Origin: Lacticaseibacillus zhaodongensis
Lineage (GTDB): Bacteria > Bacillota > Bacilli > Lactobacillales > Lactobacillaceae
Assembly: GCF_009687905.1 (NCBI RefSeq)
Contig: NZ_BLBG01000009.1
Span: 1 to 64,000, forward strand
DNA length: 64,000 nucleotides
Direction: 5' to 3'
Position numbers and translations under genes: made by a program. The number at the start of each line of letters is the position of its first letter. The stretch's first letter is position 1. The notes under the pieces are model-generated. The model ran no database searches. It was not told where the DNA came from and saw only the letters and a program-made list of their open reading frames with translations. Positions 37,532 to 47,849 of this stretch are shown here, in pieces.

Positions 37532-38473
37532 ATGCAAGTAATGCACGCTGCAAGTGCAATTAGTCACGCTAAGGCCATCCTGATCGGTGAACACGCCGTG
37601 GTTTACGGTCAGCCAGCCATCGCCATTCCCATCCCCACCGTGCGCATGCAGGTGGAATTAAAACCGCGCGCCGATCAGCAGCAACGGATCACCTCCGCAA
37701 TGTATAATGGGGCGCTCACCGCGGCGGCCACCACCCGCTTTGCCGGGATCGCGACCCTCATTCGCCAGCTGTTGATTCGTTTCGACGCGGCGCTGCAGGG
37801 CTTTGACCTGAACATCATTAGCGACCTGCCACCAGAGCGCGGGATGGGTTCTAGCGCTGCCACTGCCGTTGCGGTCGTGCGCGCCTTCCACGCCGCATAT
37901 GCTGCGCCGCTGGACCACGCCGCCCTTCTGCGTTGGGCGGACATTTCGGAGCGCATCATCCACGGCAACCCGAGCGGGATCGATGCCGCGACTTGCAGTG
38001 CTGACCGGCCGCAGTGGTTCGTGCGTGGGCAAAAGCCGCGGTCACTGGCGCTCCCCCACACCGGCGTGCTCGTCATCGCCGACACTGGGATTCAGGGTCA
38101 GACCCGGCTCGCGGTGCAAGCCGTTGCCGAGCGTCTAAAGATGGATCCCGCCAGTGAGCAGCTCATCAGCGGCCTCGGCCTGCTGACGCGCCAGGCGGCC
38201 GTGGCGATGGCCGACGATGATTTTAAGACGCTGGGGGCAATCATGAACTCAGCGCAGGAGAAACTCGCCGCGCTGGGTGTCAGCAATCATCCCATTGAGC
38301 AATTAGTTGCAAGTGCGCGGGCGCACGGCGCGCTCGGTGCCAAGCTCACCGGTTCCGGTAAGGGCGGCTGCATCCTCGCCTTAGCTGCAGACGGCAGTAG
38401 CGCCGCAACTATTGCCGCTGCTCTAACCCAGGCCGGTGCCACTGAGACCTGGCAGTACGATTTCGCTAAGTAA
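37532..38473 (+). CDS. mvk: Mevalonate kinase
   Basis: 313 residues from the ATG at 37532 (a second ATG at 37541 is also possible; neither has a strong ribosome-binding site). GHMP kinase: SHAKAILIGEHAVVYG at the N-terminus, the ATP loop PPERGMGSSAATAVAVV near residue 100, and KLTGSGKGGCILAL near the C-terminus. It phosphorylates mevalonate, the first of three ATP-dependent steps to isopentenyl diphosphate. First gene of a three-gene operon with mvaD and fni. Confidence 0.95.
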   Translation: MQVMHAASAISHAKAILIGEHAVVYGQPAIAIPIPTVRMQVELKPRADQQQRITSAMYNGALTAAATTRFAGIATLIRQLLIRFDAALQGFDLNIISDLPPERGMGSSAATAVAVVRAFHAAYAAPLDHAALLRWADISERIIHGNPSGIDAATCSADRPQWFVRGQKPRSLALPHTGVLVIADTGIQGQTRLAVQAVAERLKMDPASEQLISGLGLLTRQAAVAMADDDFKTLGAIMNSAQEKLAALGVSNHPIEQLVASARAHGALGAKLTGSGKGGCILALAADGSSAATIAAALTQAGATETWQYDFAK

Positions 38474-38491
38474 CTCATTTAGAAAGGTCCA

Positions 38492-39491
<1,000 letters not shown>

Positions 39492-39499
<8 letters not shown>

Positions 39500-40532
39500 A
39501 CAAAGTGCGCAGTCGCACCGCAAGGATGAACATTACTTCTTAGCGGAGAAGTTCTACCAAGAAGCTGCTAGTGCTGGTTTTGATCAAGTTCGCTTCGTGC
39601 GCAGCGCCCTCCCAGAAACCGCCGTCAGTGATGTCCAGCTCGGCGGCAAAATTGCTAGCGTGCGCTGGAACGCCCCCATCTTCATCAATGCGATGACGGG
39701 TGGCTCCCCCACGACTGGCAAGCTGAACGCAAGCCTAGCACGCATCGCCGCCCGCTTGCAGTTGCCCATCGCTAGTGGCAGTGCCTCGGTGATTTTTAGT
39801 GACCCAAGTGTTAAGGACAGCTTCACTGTTATTCGCGCCGAAAACCCCAGTGGGACCGTGATTGCTAACATCGGTGCTGACAAAACACCTGCCCAAGCAC
39901 AACAAGTCGTTGAGCTGCTGCACGCGGACTTGCTGGAGGTGCACATCAACGCAGTCCAGGAGCTGGTCATGCCCGAGGGTGAGCGCAATTACCACTGGCT
40001 CGCGAACATTCAGGCCATCATTGCTGCGGTCACCGTGCCCGTAATCGTTAAGGAAGTCGGTTTTGGCATGCGCCAGGATGATTTTGCTGCCTTGCAAAAC
40101 GCTGGGGCCACGGTGATTGACGTTGGTGGTCACGGCGGCACTAATTTCGCCAAGATTGAAAACGCGCGTGTGCACGGTGGCGGCTATGAGTTCCTCGCAG
40201 ATTTTGGCCAGAACACGGTGGAAAGCCTGCTGGAAGGCCAAAATGCAGGCGTGCCGCTCATCGCGACCGGCGGCATCCGCACGCCGCTCGATGTCCTTAA
40301 AGCGCTGCGGCTCGGTGCCGACGCGGTGGGAATTGCCGGGCTCATCCTGCACTGGCTCACCCGCTCCGGCGAAGATGAGTGTGCACTGCGGCTCGCGAAC
40401 TTCATTACGCAGATCAACGGGGTCGCCGCCCTACTTGGGGCCAGCAACCTGCAGCAATTGCGGCAGGTGCCGGTGGTGTATGGACCAAAGCTGCGAAATT
40501 ATGTGGAGCAGCGCGGGTTGGCACTGCTTTAA
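39492..40532 (+). CDS. fni: Type 2 isopentenyl-diphosphate isomerase
   Basis: 346 residues from the ATG at 39492, which is nine bases after GGAGG (the ATG at 39486 is only three away). FMN-dependent TIM barrel: RKDEHYFLAEKF, NAMTGGSPTTGKLNASLA, VIDVGGHGGTNFAKIEN, ATGGIRTPLDVLKALRLGAD. It interconverts IPP and DMAPP. The gene directly overlaps mvaD, so the phosphomevalonate kinase gene usually found in lactobacillal operons of this type is not present here. Confidence 0.95.
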
Positions 40533-40553
40533 AATTTTTATGTTACGCACCCA

Positions 40554-40592
40554 AAAAGCTCTAGGCCGGTATTTTCCAGGCCTAGAGCTTTT
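40554..40592. terminator. Bidirectional terminator between fni and the MFS gene
   Basis: 14-bp perfect stem (40554-40567 with 40579-40592) flanked by A-run on the left and T-run on the right, serving both convergent transcripts. It overlaps the last two bases of the MFS stop codon region. Confidence 0.9.
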
Positions 40593-41775
40593 ACTTTACT
40601 TTATTGTTCCGCGCCAAGCGGTTGCTCAGCGCAAAGGCCGCGCAAACAACAACTTGCAGGCTGACCGCCAAGATGAAGAGCAGGCGGTAGGAATAATTCT
40701 GGATGATGAAGGCACCGGTCATCGGTCCGAGCGCGCGGCCACCGGAACTGGCAGCCTGGACGAGGCCCTGGTAGCGGCCGGAACTGCCAACTGGAGCAAA
40801 ACGGCTCACAAAGGTGGCGACGGCCGGCATGGCGCTGACCTCCCCTAGCGAGAGGATGATCATGGCGCTGATGAACTGCCAGTAACTATTCGCTCCAATC
40901 AGCAAGACAAAGCTGCCGGCCAGCAGGAGCAGCCCCGTGTATAGGCGGCCGTGCAGGTGGTCGTTGAACCAGCTGTCCAAGTAGGTCAGGACCGGCTGCA
41001 CGAGGATGATGACGACCGCGTTGACCGTCCACACGGAACTGTACGCCCGGACGGACAGGTGCCGGCTGATCATGTAGGCGGAGAGGTTGCTGTCCCATTG
41101 CTCATAGAAGCACCAGACGGTAAAAATGGTGATGAGCACCATTACGACCTGTATGTTAAGTCGTAATGGTCCGCGTGGCGTTTTGGCGGCGCTCCGACTG
41201 CCCTTTCGTAGTGCGTGGCCCCGATAGTTGCGCAGGGCAATCAGCATGAACAGGGCGTACATACTGCAGGCGGCGGCAAAAATGTAGCCGATGCCGAGCT
41301 CGAGCACGTAACCGACAACTAAGGTGCCAAACACGACCCCCAGTGAGCTGGTGAAGTAGAGTAAGTTGAACACATAGCTGGGCTTGCGACCCGGAATCTC
41401 GGTGGCAAAACCGTTAATGCAGGTGTAGATCATCCCGTTGCCGAAGCCCGTTAGCATCAGCAACACCGGATAAATCGGCCACGTGTGCCAGCCAATCAGG
41501 AGCCCCGTCGTGCAAATATTGAGGGCGATGCCGAGAATGATCGTGCGCACAGGGCGCCAGTGGTCAAAAAGCTGCCCGCCCATCATGTTCCCGAAGAGCG
41601 AAAATAGACAATTCAGGAAGATGACGAAGCCGGCCGTGGTCAGCGGCCGGTGCAGGTATTCGTGGACGTAAATCGTGGTCAGCGGCCAGACAAAACTGGA
41701 GCCGGTATTGATAATGATCGAACCCGCGAGCAGGCTCCAAAGCCGGAACGGCCGCGGGGTGGTTTGAGTAGCCAA
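40591..41775 (-). CDS. Major facilitator superfamily transporter
   Basis: 394 residues with about 12 hydrophobic segments and the MFS loop signature near residue 65-80 (NMMGGQLFDHWRPVRTI). Drug-efflux-type MFS proteins have this size and layout; the substrate cannot be told. The start is TTG at 41775 with AAGG 11 bases upstream; the nearby ATG at 41782 is out of frame. It stands alone between the mevalonate operon and the RsmF gene. Confidence 0.88.
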   Translation of the reverse strand: MATQTTPRPFRLWSLLAGSIIINTGSSFVWPLTTIYVHEYLHRPLTTAGFVIFLNCLFSLFGNMMGGQLFDHWRPVRTIILGIALNICTTGLLIGWHTWPIYPVLLMLTGFGNGMIYTCINGFATEIPGRKPSYVFNLLYFTSSLGVVFGTLVVGYVLELGIGYIFAAACSMYALFMLIALRNYRGHALRKGSRSAAKTPRGPLRLNIQVVMVLITIFTVWCFYEQWDSNLSAYMISRHLSVRAYSSVWTVNAVVIILVQPVLTYLDSWFNDHLHGRLYTGLLLLAGSFVLLIGANSYWQFISAMIILSLGEVSAMPAVATFVSRFAPVGSSGRYQGLVQAASSGGRALGPMTGAFIIQNYSYRLLFILAVSLQVVVCAAFALSNRLARNNKVK

Positions 41776-41931
41776 AATGCATCAGTCCTTACTAAAAACA
41801 GAGCGGAGCGGAACGGGATCTTTTGTCTCCGTGGCGCTCGAGTAAACATCATCAAATTTTAAGCGGTTGTAGCTATGTATGGGTGCTAAACGCCACCCGA
41901 AAAAATACCTTATTTATTAATTGTGCTTATT

Positions 41932-43299
41932 TTAAACACGTAAGCCCTTTGGATACAAGTTTTTTACGGTTCCATTTACCAAGCGGCCAATTGCAAAGCC
42001 CTTATCCTCGTATGTCAGCAGCACGTTGCGTTTGCCCACCGCATCCGGTGCGGCAACTGTTTCACCGTGCCGGTACGCCGCAAATCCAGCCTCATCGACC
42101 GGAACAACGGTCTTAAACGCTGCTGGGGGTAACGCCGTCGCCAGTGCGTGGCTCGGTTCGAACCGGCGCTTCTTGAACGTGCCGAGGTGCAGGCCGGGGC
42201 GTAGCACGCGGACCTTACCGAGTGTCGGCGTTGCTGCTGGCAAGGCGTACAGCTGGTCCCCGCCGAGTGTCAGGGCACCCCCGATTTCGAGCTGCAGGTT
42301 ATCCGCTTGCCAGTCTTGCCAGAGCTGCAGCTGGTCGCCGTTTAGTTCATGGGCAGCTGGCTGTTTGCCGTGCTTAGCGCGCTTATTCTTGCGTTTAGGT
42401 GCGGCCGCCGGGGTGCCCGGCATGCGCAACTTGGCGAAGAAGTGGCCCTCGCCGACCTGATTTTGTGGCCAGAGGCGAATAGCCCCGGCAATGCTTGGGT
42501 CGCCATTGCCCCACTCCGGCCGGGCGTGACTCATACCTGCTTGCAGTGGTACTTCCTCAACGGTGAGGGCGGTGTTTTCTAGCAGGTAGCTGATGATTTG
42601 TTCGTCTTCTTCGGGCGCAAAAGTACAGGTGGAGTACACGAGCGCCCCACCTGGCTTGACCATCTTGACGGCCTGGTCCAGAATCTCACGCTGGCGCTGC
42701 GCACACTTAGCTGGGTAATCTAGGTCCCAGTAACTGACGGCGTCGGCGTCCTTACGGAACATCCCCTCCCCGGAACAAGGGGCATCGACCGCAACGATGT
42801 CAAATGCTTCTGGCATTGCGGCGGCGAGGCTGTCCGGGTCGTTGTTGGTCACCACGACGTTTCTGGCCCCCCAGCGTTCGATGTTGCTGGCGAGGATGCG
42901 GGCGCGTGGCAAGTTGATTTCATTGCTAACGAGGACGCCCTGGCCGGCCATGGCCCCCGCCAAGGCGGTGGATTTACCACCCGGCGCTGCGCAGAGGTCC
43001 AGCACCGTCATTCCAGGCTGGACGCCAGCCAGTGCGCCAACGATTTGGGCGCTGGGTTCCTGACTGTAGACGTAGCCGCTGACGTGATCGATGGAATTAC
43101 CGTCAACCTGGCCCACATAGCCGTATGGTGAGTAATTGATCGGTTCGCTAAGGTCAAGCGCGACATTTTGTGGGTCGTTGCGGAGCGGGTTCAGGCGGAA
43201 GCCGCTGGCAGCGGGCTGCTCGAAGCAAGCCAAAAAGGCATCGGCCTCGCTGCCCAGTAAGCGGCGGTATTTAGTGATGAAGTCTTCAGGAAGCTGCAC
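41932..43299 (-). CDS. rsmF: 16S rRNA cytosine-C5 methyltransferase, RsmF/NOP2-NSUN family
   Basis: 455 residues. SAM-binding core VLDLCAAPGGKSTALAGAM near residue 110, the conserved VDAPCSGEGMFRKD with one catalytic Cys, and YSTCTFAPEEDE with the second. A C-terminal PUA-like domain (about 300-455, ending in KGFAIGRLVNG and LYPKGLR) fits RsmF rather than RsmB. It methylates a 16S rRNA cytosine. GTG start at 43299 with AGGAGG seven bases upstream; the start overlaps the end of the preceding membrane protein gene by 14 bases. Confidence 0.92.
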   Translation of the reverse strand: MQLPEDFITKYRRLLGSEADAFLACFEQPAASGFRLNPLRNDPQNVALDLSEPINYSPYGYVGQVDGNSIDHVSGYVYSQEPSAQIVGALAGVQPGMTVLDLCAAPGGKSTALAGAMAGQGVLVSNEINLPRARILASNIERWGARNVVVTNNDPDSLAAAMPEAFDIVAVDAPCSGEGMFRKDADAVSYWDLDYPAKCAQRQREILDQAVKMVKPGGALVYSTCTFAPEEDEQIISYLLENTALTVEEVPLQAGMSHARPEWGNGDPSIAGAIRLWPQNQVGEGHFFAKLRMPGTPAAAPKRKNKRAKHGKQPAAHELNGDQLQLWQDWQADNLQLEIGGALTLGGDQLYALPAATPTLGKVRVLRPGLHLGTFKKRRFEPSHALATALPPAAFKTVVPVDEAGFAAYRHGETVAAPDAVGKRNVLLTYEDKGFAIGRLVNGTVKNLYPKGLRV

Positions 43300-44266
43300 G
43301 TTGATTCCTCCTATTGTTTGAACGGACGAACATGAATAACTGGTTACTTAAGGCGAAGATGACCATCAGAAACGCGGCAAAAAGCACGAGCCGGAAGTGG
43401 TCGGTGATGTAGAAGCGCCACCACGCGATCCCTGTTCCCACAACGATGGCGATGGCAACGCCCGGCAGGAACTGACTGCCGACGCCGCGCAGGTAGTTGT
43501 TCCGTAGCGGTGCTTCGAGGCCTTTGACCTGCAACTGTGGGGTCATGATGGCACTGAGCAGCCCCGCGCCCGCCATTGCGAGCGTGATGACGATGAGGGC
43601 AAGTAAGGCGCCGCCGTTACGCTGCAACCAGCTTCGGGGGTGCGTTGTCCCAGAATAAATCAACCGGCGCCCGTGCGCCCCACCGAAGATCCGGCTGAGG
43701 GTCGTCGTGTGAATAATGTCGGCGCCGTCAACCATGATGGTGACGTCCTTTTGCCGTAAGCCCCCGTTGTCACTCTCCGTGGATGCGGAGATGAATTCGT
43801 GGTCGTTGAGCGCGTTACCTTGCTGGGTGCCGACCGTGCCGATCACGTTGATATAACGGCCGTTGCGGTGCAGGTACTTCTGGTTTGCGGTCAGGTAGAG
43901 GCGTTTAGCCACATTACTGCCGACCACCGCCACGGGTAAGGAAGAGTGGAAGTCATCTGCGCTGAAGAAGTGGCCATTTTGCAGTGGCAGGCTGCGGTAG
44001 CTCCCCTTCGCGAAGAAATAGGACACGTGCTTGCTGATGGTGAACTGGACTTGGTAATTTTGCATTTTTTTGCTGGCATCGAGCTTTTGGAGCGTCTTTT
44101 GCAACGATTCGCTGCTTTGACTGTGGTAGACCAACGCCTGGTCGGACATCCCGCCATTGCTAAGCATGTCCGCGTATTCCGATTGGTCGCCTTGGCTCCA
44201 GACCAACCCGGCCAAAACTGCCAGCAACGCGACGAGAATATCGATGATGATGCTGCGTTTAATCAT
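43286..44266 (-). CDS. MacB/FtsX-like membrane protein without an ABC partner
   Basis: 326 residues. One N-terminal membrane segment (about 5-24), an extracellular domain of about 185 residues and three closing membrane segments (about 216-238, 264-285, 290-312). The middle domain has the MacB core style: GHFFSADDF, LPVAVVGSNVAKRLYL, INVIGTVG. That layout is a small MacB/FtsX-type permease, but no ABC ATPase gene is near. GGGAGG precedes the ATG. It sits between two methyltransferase genes, overlapping rsmF. Function unknown; family assignment is by pattern only. Confidence 0.65.
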   Translation of the reverse strand: MIKRSIIIDILVALLAVLAGLVWSQGDQSEYADMLSNGGMSDQALVYHSQSSESLQKTLQKLDASKKMQNYQVQFTISKHVSYFFAKGSYRSLPLQNGHFFSADDFHSSLPVAVVGSNVAKRLYLTANQKYLHRNGRYINVIGTVGTQQGNALNDHEFISASTESDNGGLRQKDVTIMVDGADIIHTTTLSRIFGGAHGRRLIYSGTTHPRSWLQRNGGALLALIVITLAMAGAGLLSAIMTPQLQVKGLEAPLRNNYLRGVGSQFLPGVAIAIVVGTGIAWWRFYITDHFRLVLFAAFLMVIFALSNQLFMFVRSNNRRNQRAAS

Positions 44267-44288
44267 GCTGAACCTCCCTGCGGCAGAA

Positions 44289-45032
44289 TTATTGAATCAA
44301 GTAGATGCGGTCCCCAACGGCGTCAAAACTTCTGAACGCCTGGTTGAGCCGGAGCAGCTTGCGGTCAACGCGCAGCTGCGCTTGACGCCAAAACAGGTTG
44401 CTGTTGGTAATGCCATTGCGGTCGCCAATGCAAAATAGTTCGAGCTGCGGAAAATTATTGCGGATCAGCGACAGCAGGTGCGCGTCGTTCGGATCTTTGT
44501 CGGGACTCCAGGCCATAATCACCGCATCCACCTGGTCGCCGTACTCCCAGAGCGCGGCACTGGCGGTTGCCCGCCGAACTGGGGTCCACGGGGCGTTGCC
44601 AGTGCCGTTCTCGTCGACCCAGGTCAAGGCGTCGGTGCTGATGACACTTTGCCCCGCTTGCCGTAAGCCGTAACTAAGTAGTCCGTTACCGGCCGCTACT
44701 TCTAGGTAGCGGCGGCCGGGATAAGCTTGCACCCACGCAGCAATCAACTCTTGAGTTATGTATGCCCACACGCCGTAATGGTAAGCCAAAAACCAGCGGA
44801 AATTATGCAACATGTGGTCGAGCGCCATCAATTCATCGAGGCGGCCATCCGGAACGCTCGCCGCGAGGGCATAGTCGGCTAAGGGTAGCTGCATTTGCGG
44901 CAGTTGCTTAGCGGGCAGCTGGTGCTGTTCCACGGCTGCCTTCGCTGCGACCATGGCGTCGATGCGCTCAGCAACGGCGGGGATGCCCCGATATTTTGCT
45001 CCAAGTTGCATTAAGCGCGGCCAGTATTTCAA
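44289..45032 (-). CDS. SAM-dependent methyltransferase-like protein
   Basis: 247 residues. The second half has a Rossmann-type methyltransferase start, YLEVAAGNGLLSYGLRQAG near residue 108, followed by VISTDALTW and VDAVIMAWSPDK, typical motif I-III order. The N-terminal 100 residues are helical and not recognised. The start is TTG at 45032 with AGGAGG nine bases upstream. Substrate unknown. It is the first gene of a three-gene run with the MacB-like protein and RsmF. Confidence 0.75.
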   Translation of the reverse strand: MKYWPRLMQLGAKYRGIPAVAERIDAMVAAKAAVEQHQLPAKQLPQMQLPLADYALAASVPDGRLDELMALDHMLHNFRWFLAYHYGVWAYITQELIAAWVQAYPGRRYLEVAAGNGLLSYGLRQAGQSVISTDALTWVDENGTGNAPWTPVRRATASAALWEYGDQVDAVIMAWSPDKDPNDAHLLSLIRNNFPQLELFCIGDRNGITNSNLFWRQAQLRVDRKLLRLNQAFRSFDAVGDRIYLIQ

Positions 45033-45130
45033 GCGTGAATCCCTCCTGTGATTGTCTTCTGTAAACTATAGCACAGCCGGCCCATTTCCGCCCCGGGCAG
45101 CTGCCTCCTGGCGTCCGGAAAAATGAAAAA

Positions 45131-45160
45131 TTAAAGCCTAACACCACGGGGATGTTAGGC
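45131..45160 (-). terminator. Terminator after the tautomerase gene
   Basis: 8-bp stem (45136-45143 with 45153-45160); on the minus strand TTTAATTTTTC follows. Confidence 0.8.
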
Positions 45161-45227
45161 CTTAAAAGTTTGGCGCCTTGTGTATAGTCCAGCTGCAACA
45201 ATCTGAACCGGGTCGTTTAGCTTTGAG

Positions 45228-45416
45228 TTACTTTTCGTCTGACTTCAGTACGCCGCCGACCGCGTACCGGTCTTTGCGCATTTCGTTCAGAATCACGTGG
45301 ACGTGTTCTGCTGGGGCACCGGTGTTCTTAACAACGGCTGCGGTGACGTCAGCGCACAACTGCTTCAACTGTTCCTGGCTGCGGCCTTCAATGAGTTCGA
45401 TATGGACAAGTGGCAT
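45228..45416 (-). CDS. 4-oxalocrotonate tautomerase family protein
   Basis: 62 residues, the usual size. The mature N-terminal proline, the catalytic base, is present ([20 protein letters not shown]). The family adds or moves protons on keto/enol acids as a small multimer; the natural substrate in lactobacilli is not known. AAGGAGG lies seven bases before the ATG. Monocistronic, with its own terminator, divergent from pepD. Confidence 0.92.
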   Translation of the reverse strand: MPLVHIELIEGRSQEQLKQLCADVTAAVVKNTGAPAEHVHVILNEMRKDRYAVGGVLKSDEK

Positions 45417-45536
45417 GTGTAATTCCTCCTTATGTTTATCCTGAATTATACCCGTCTTCGCTGGAACTGGCGAGTGACCAAAAGTTAGTAAACTTGTATA
45501 ATGCAGTTAATAGGCAAAATTATTGGAGGTATTGCA

Positions 45537-46961
45537 ATGACCACACGTTCATCTTGTACCAGCATTCTAATCGGCAAAAAGGCCAGTGCCGATGGTTCGG
45601 TCATGATTGGCCGCAACGAGGATTCCAAGGCTTCTTGGCCGAAACACCTGCTTGTGCACCCGGCTGTTAATGGGACTACAGCGACACAATTTGTTTCCAA
45701 AGATACTGGTGTGTCCTTCGAGTTGCCAGCAAGAGCCCTGCAATATTCCGCCACCCCAGAGTGGACTGATCAGTATGGCTTGTTTGAAGAGGATGGTATC
45801 AACAGTGCCGGTGTGGCCATGAGTGCCACCGAAAGTGCCTACGCCAACCCGCGTGTTTTGGGCTTTGACCCCTTCGTCGAACACGGCATTAACGAGGAGT
45901 GCATGGTCACGGTCGTGCTGCCTTATGTTGACAGCGCGCGGGCCGGTGTTGCTTGGCTTGGCAAGTTGATCGAAACGCACGGGACTGGCGAGGCGAACGG
46001 CATTTTGTTTGCGGACAAGGATGAAGCTTGGTACATGGAAGTGCTCACCGGTCACCACTGGGTCGCCCAACGCATTCCCGATGACGCCTACGCGGTCGTT
46101 GCCAACCAGCTCAGCATCCAAAATGTCGACTTCGACAGTGCCGACTTCATGTTTGACGCGGACTTGCAGGATTTTGCCCGGCGCAACCACCTCTGGAACG
46201 GTGGCGACTTCAACTCCCGCCAGATTTTCGGTACCGATTCGCAAGAAGACCGGATGTACAACACGCCGCGGGTCTGGTACGGCCACCGCATGTTCTCAGC
46301 CAGCAGCGCGCAAACTGAGACGCCGGTTGCCTCCGACCTGCCCTTCATCATGCACGCCGACCGGCCGCTGCAATTAGAGGACGCGACCGCCTTCCTGTCC
46401 GCGCACTATCAGGACACGCCTTATGATCCCGCGGCGCGGATTCCGGACGCGACTAACGCCCACCGTTTCCGCCCCATCGCCATCGCCAAAACGCAAGAGA
46501 GCCACGTGCTCCAGCTGCGCCAAGACCTGCCGGCTGCAATTGCGAACATTCACTGGCTCGCAATGGGTGTACCGGCAGAAAGTCAGTTTGTGCCCTTCTT
46601 TGCGGGGATGACCGACACTCCTGAAGATTACAAGCGTGGCGCCTTGCCAGCCAACTTGGATTCCGCATATTGGCAGTACAAACTCGCCGGCGTGTTGCTC
46701 GACGCCCACTTTCAGCACTTCCTGCCCGCGCTCAATAATGTGCAGGATGAAGTCCACGCTAAGTTAATTGCGCACATTGCCGCAACGGACGAGGCTGCAG
46801 CAAAGGTGGATAATTATGACGACCTAGCAGCACTAGCAACCGAGGCTTCCGCGGTTGCGGCGGCAATTTCCAAATCAGAATGGCAGAAATTCACGATGCA
46901 GTTGCTGGCCCAATCGACGGACTTCTCACCACTGAACTTCAAGACGGACGCAAATTTGTAA
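45537..46961 (+). CDS. pepD: C69 family dipeptidase
   Basis: 474 residues from the ATG at 45537 (GGAGG nine bases upstream). The N-terminal nucleophile hydrolase pattern is clear: Cys7 in SSCTSILIGKKASADGS and the GRNED motif just after it, as in lactobacillal PepD. Autoprocessing would expose the Cys. It hydrolyses a range of dipeptides in the cytoplasm, the last step of peptide use. A strong terminator follows. Confidence 0.94.
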   Translation: MTTRSSCTSILIGKKASADGSVMIGRNEDSKASWPKHLLVHPAVNGTTATQFVSKDTGVSFELPARALQYSATPEWTDQYGLFEEDGINSAGVAMSATESAYANPRVLGFDPFVEHGINEECMVTVVLPYVDSARAGVAWLGKLIETHGTGEANGILFADKDEAWYMEVLTGHHWVAQRIPDDAYAVVANQLSIQNVDFDSADFMFDADLQDFARRNHLWNGGDFNSRQIFGTDSQEDRMYNTPRVWYGHRMFSASSAQTETPVASDLPFIMHADRPLQLEDATAFLSAHYQDTPYDPAARIPDATNAHRFRPIAIAKTQESHVLQLRQDLPAAIANIHWLAMGVPAESQFVPFFAGMTDTPEDYKRGALPANLDSAYWQYKLAGVLLDAHFQHFLPALNNVQDEVHAKLIAHIAATDEAAAKVDNYDDLAALATEASAVAAAISKSEWQKFTMQLLAQSTDFSPLNFKTDANL

Positions 46962-47003
46962 GGAATCGCGCAAAACAACGTTCCACTAATTGAACAGATT
47001 AAA

Positions 47004-47048
47004 CAAAGCTCAGACCATCAGTAACTGCAAAAGATGGTCTGAGCTTTG
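47004..47048. terminator. Bidirectional terminator between pepD and nif3
   Basis: 16-bp perfect stem (47004-47019 with 47033-47048). Short T-runs follow on both strands (CTTTGTTA on plus, CTTTGTTTAA on minus). Confidence 0.82.
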
Positions 47049-47054
47049 TTATGT

Positions 47055-47849
47055 TTAGAGGAATGTGAACGGTTCGGTGCTGAGCTTAGAGGTGACGACC
47101 ATGATTGGCCAGTCATCCTGCTTTGCCCAGAGCGTGAGCAAGTTGCAGACGTTGTGTTTCATGATTTGTTCGACGTGGTGGCCAACGTCAAGAACCGGGA
47201 AGTTGGCCGCTAGCATGTCGTGACCGGTGTGGTAAGTTACGTCGCCGGTGATGTAGGCGTCTGCCCCGGCTCGTTTTGCGTACATGAATTCTTTTGAGCC
47301 GGAACCGCCGAGCACGGCGACGCGCTTGACGCGCATGCCGAGATCGTTAGCGATGACGCGGACACCGTTCAGGTTGTAGCGGTCCTTACTCAGTTCGACT
47401 AACTGCCGCACGCTCATCGACTTGTCGAATTCGCCAATCCGGCCCATGCCGCGCAATTCGCCATCATCGATAAACGGCAGCGTGTGCTTAAGGCCCAGCT
47501 GCTTTGCCAACCAGTCGTTCATGCCGGGGTTCGCGTTGTCCAAGTTGGTGTGGGCGGCGTAAACCAAAATGTTCGCGTTCAGGATCTGCGCGTACATCGC
47601 ATTTTGCGGCACGCGCAGGTCCAGGTTGTGGGCGGGGACAAACATGGCTGGGTGGTGGGCAAAAATCATGTCTGCCCCCACCCGAATCGCCTCGCGGACA
47701 ACTTCTGGCCGGACGTCGAGCGTCACGAGAATTTTGTGGACCTCGCGTTCAGGATTACCGAGCTGCCAGCCGATTGGGTCGCCAGGCACGGCTAGCGTTC
47801 GCGGGGCGTATTTTTCAAAACGCTTGGCCACATCAAGTCCGCTAGTCAT
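47055..47849 (-). CDS. Nif3-like dinuclear metal-centre protein (YqfO type)
   Basis: 264 residues from the ATG at 47849 (GGGGTG eight bases upstream). Metal ligands of the family are visible: FAHHPAMF near residue 65, AAHTNLDNANPGMND, and VLDVGHHVEQ near 220. It forms hexameric toroids; proposed roles include GTP cyclohydrolase I-like hydrolysis, but the function is unsettled. The start overlaps the trmK stop by eight bases. trmK-nif3 next to rpoD is the usual Firmicutes order. Confidence 0.92.
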   Translation of the reverse strand: MTSGLDVAKRFEKYAPRTLAVPGDPIGWQLGNPEREVHKILVTLDVRPEVVREAIRVGADMIFAHHPAMFVPAHNLDLRVPQNAMYAQILNANILVYAAHTNLDNANPGMNDWLAKQLGLKHTLPFIDDGELRGMGRIGEFDKSMSVRQLVELSKDRYNLNGVRVIANDLGMRVKRVAVLGGSGSKEFMYAKRAGADAYITGDVTYHTGHDMLAANFPVLDVGHHVEQIMKHNVCNLLTLWAKQDDWPIMVVTSKLSTEPFTFL

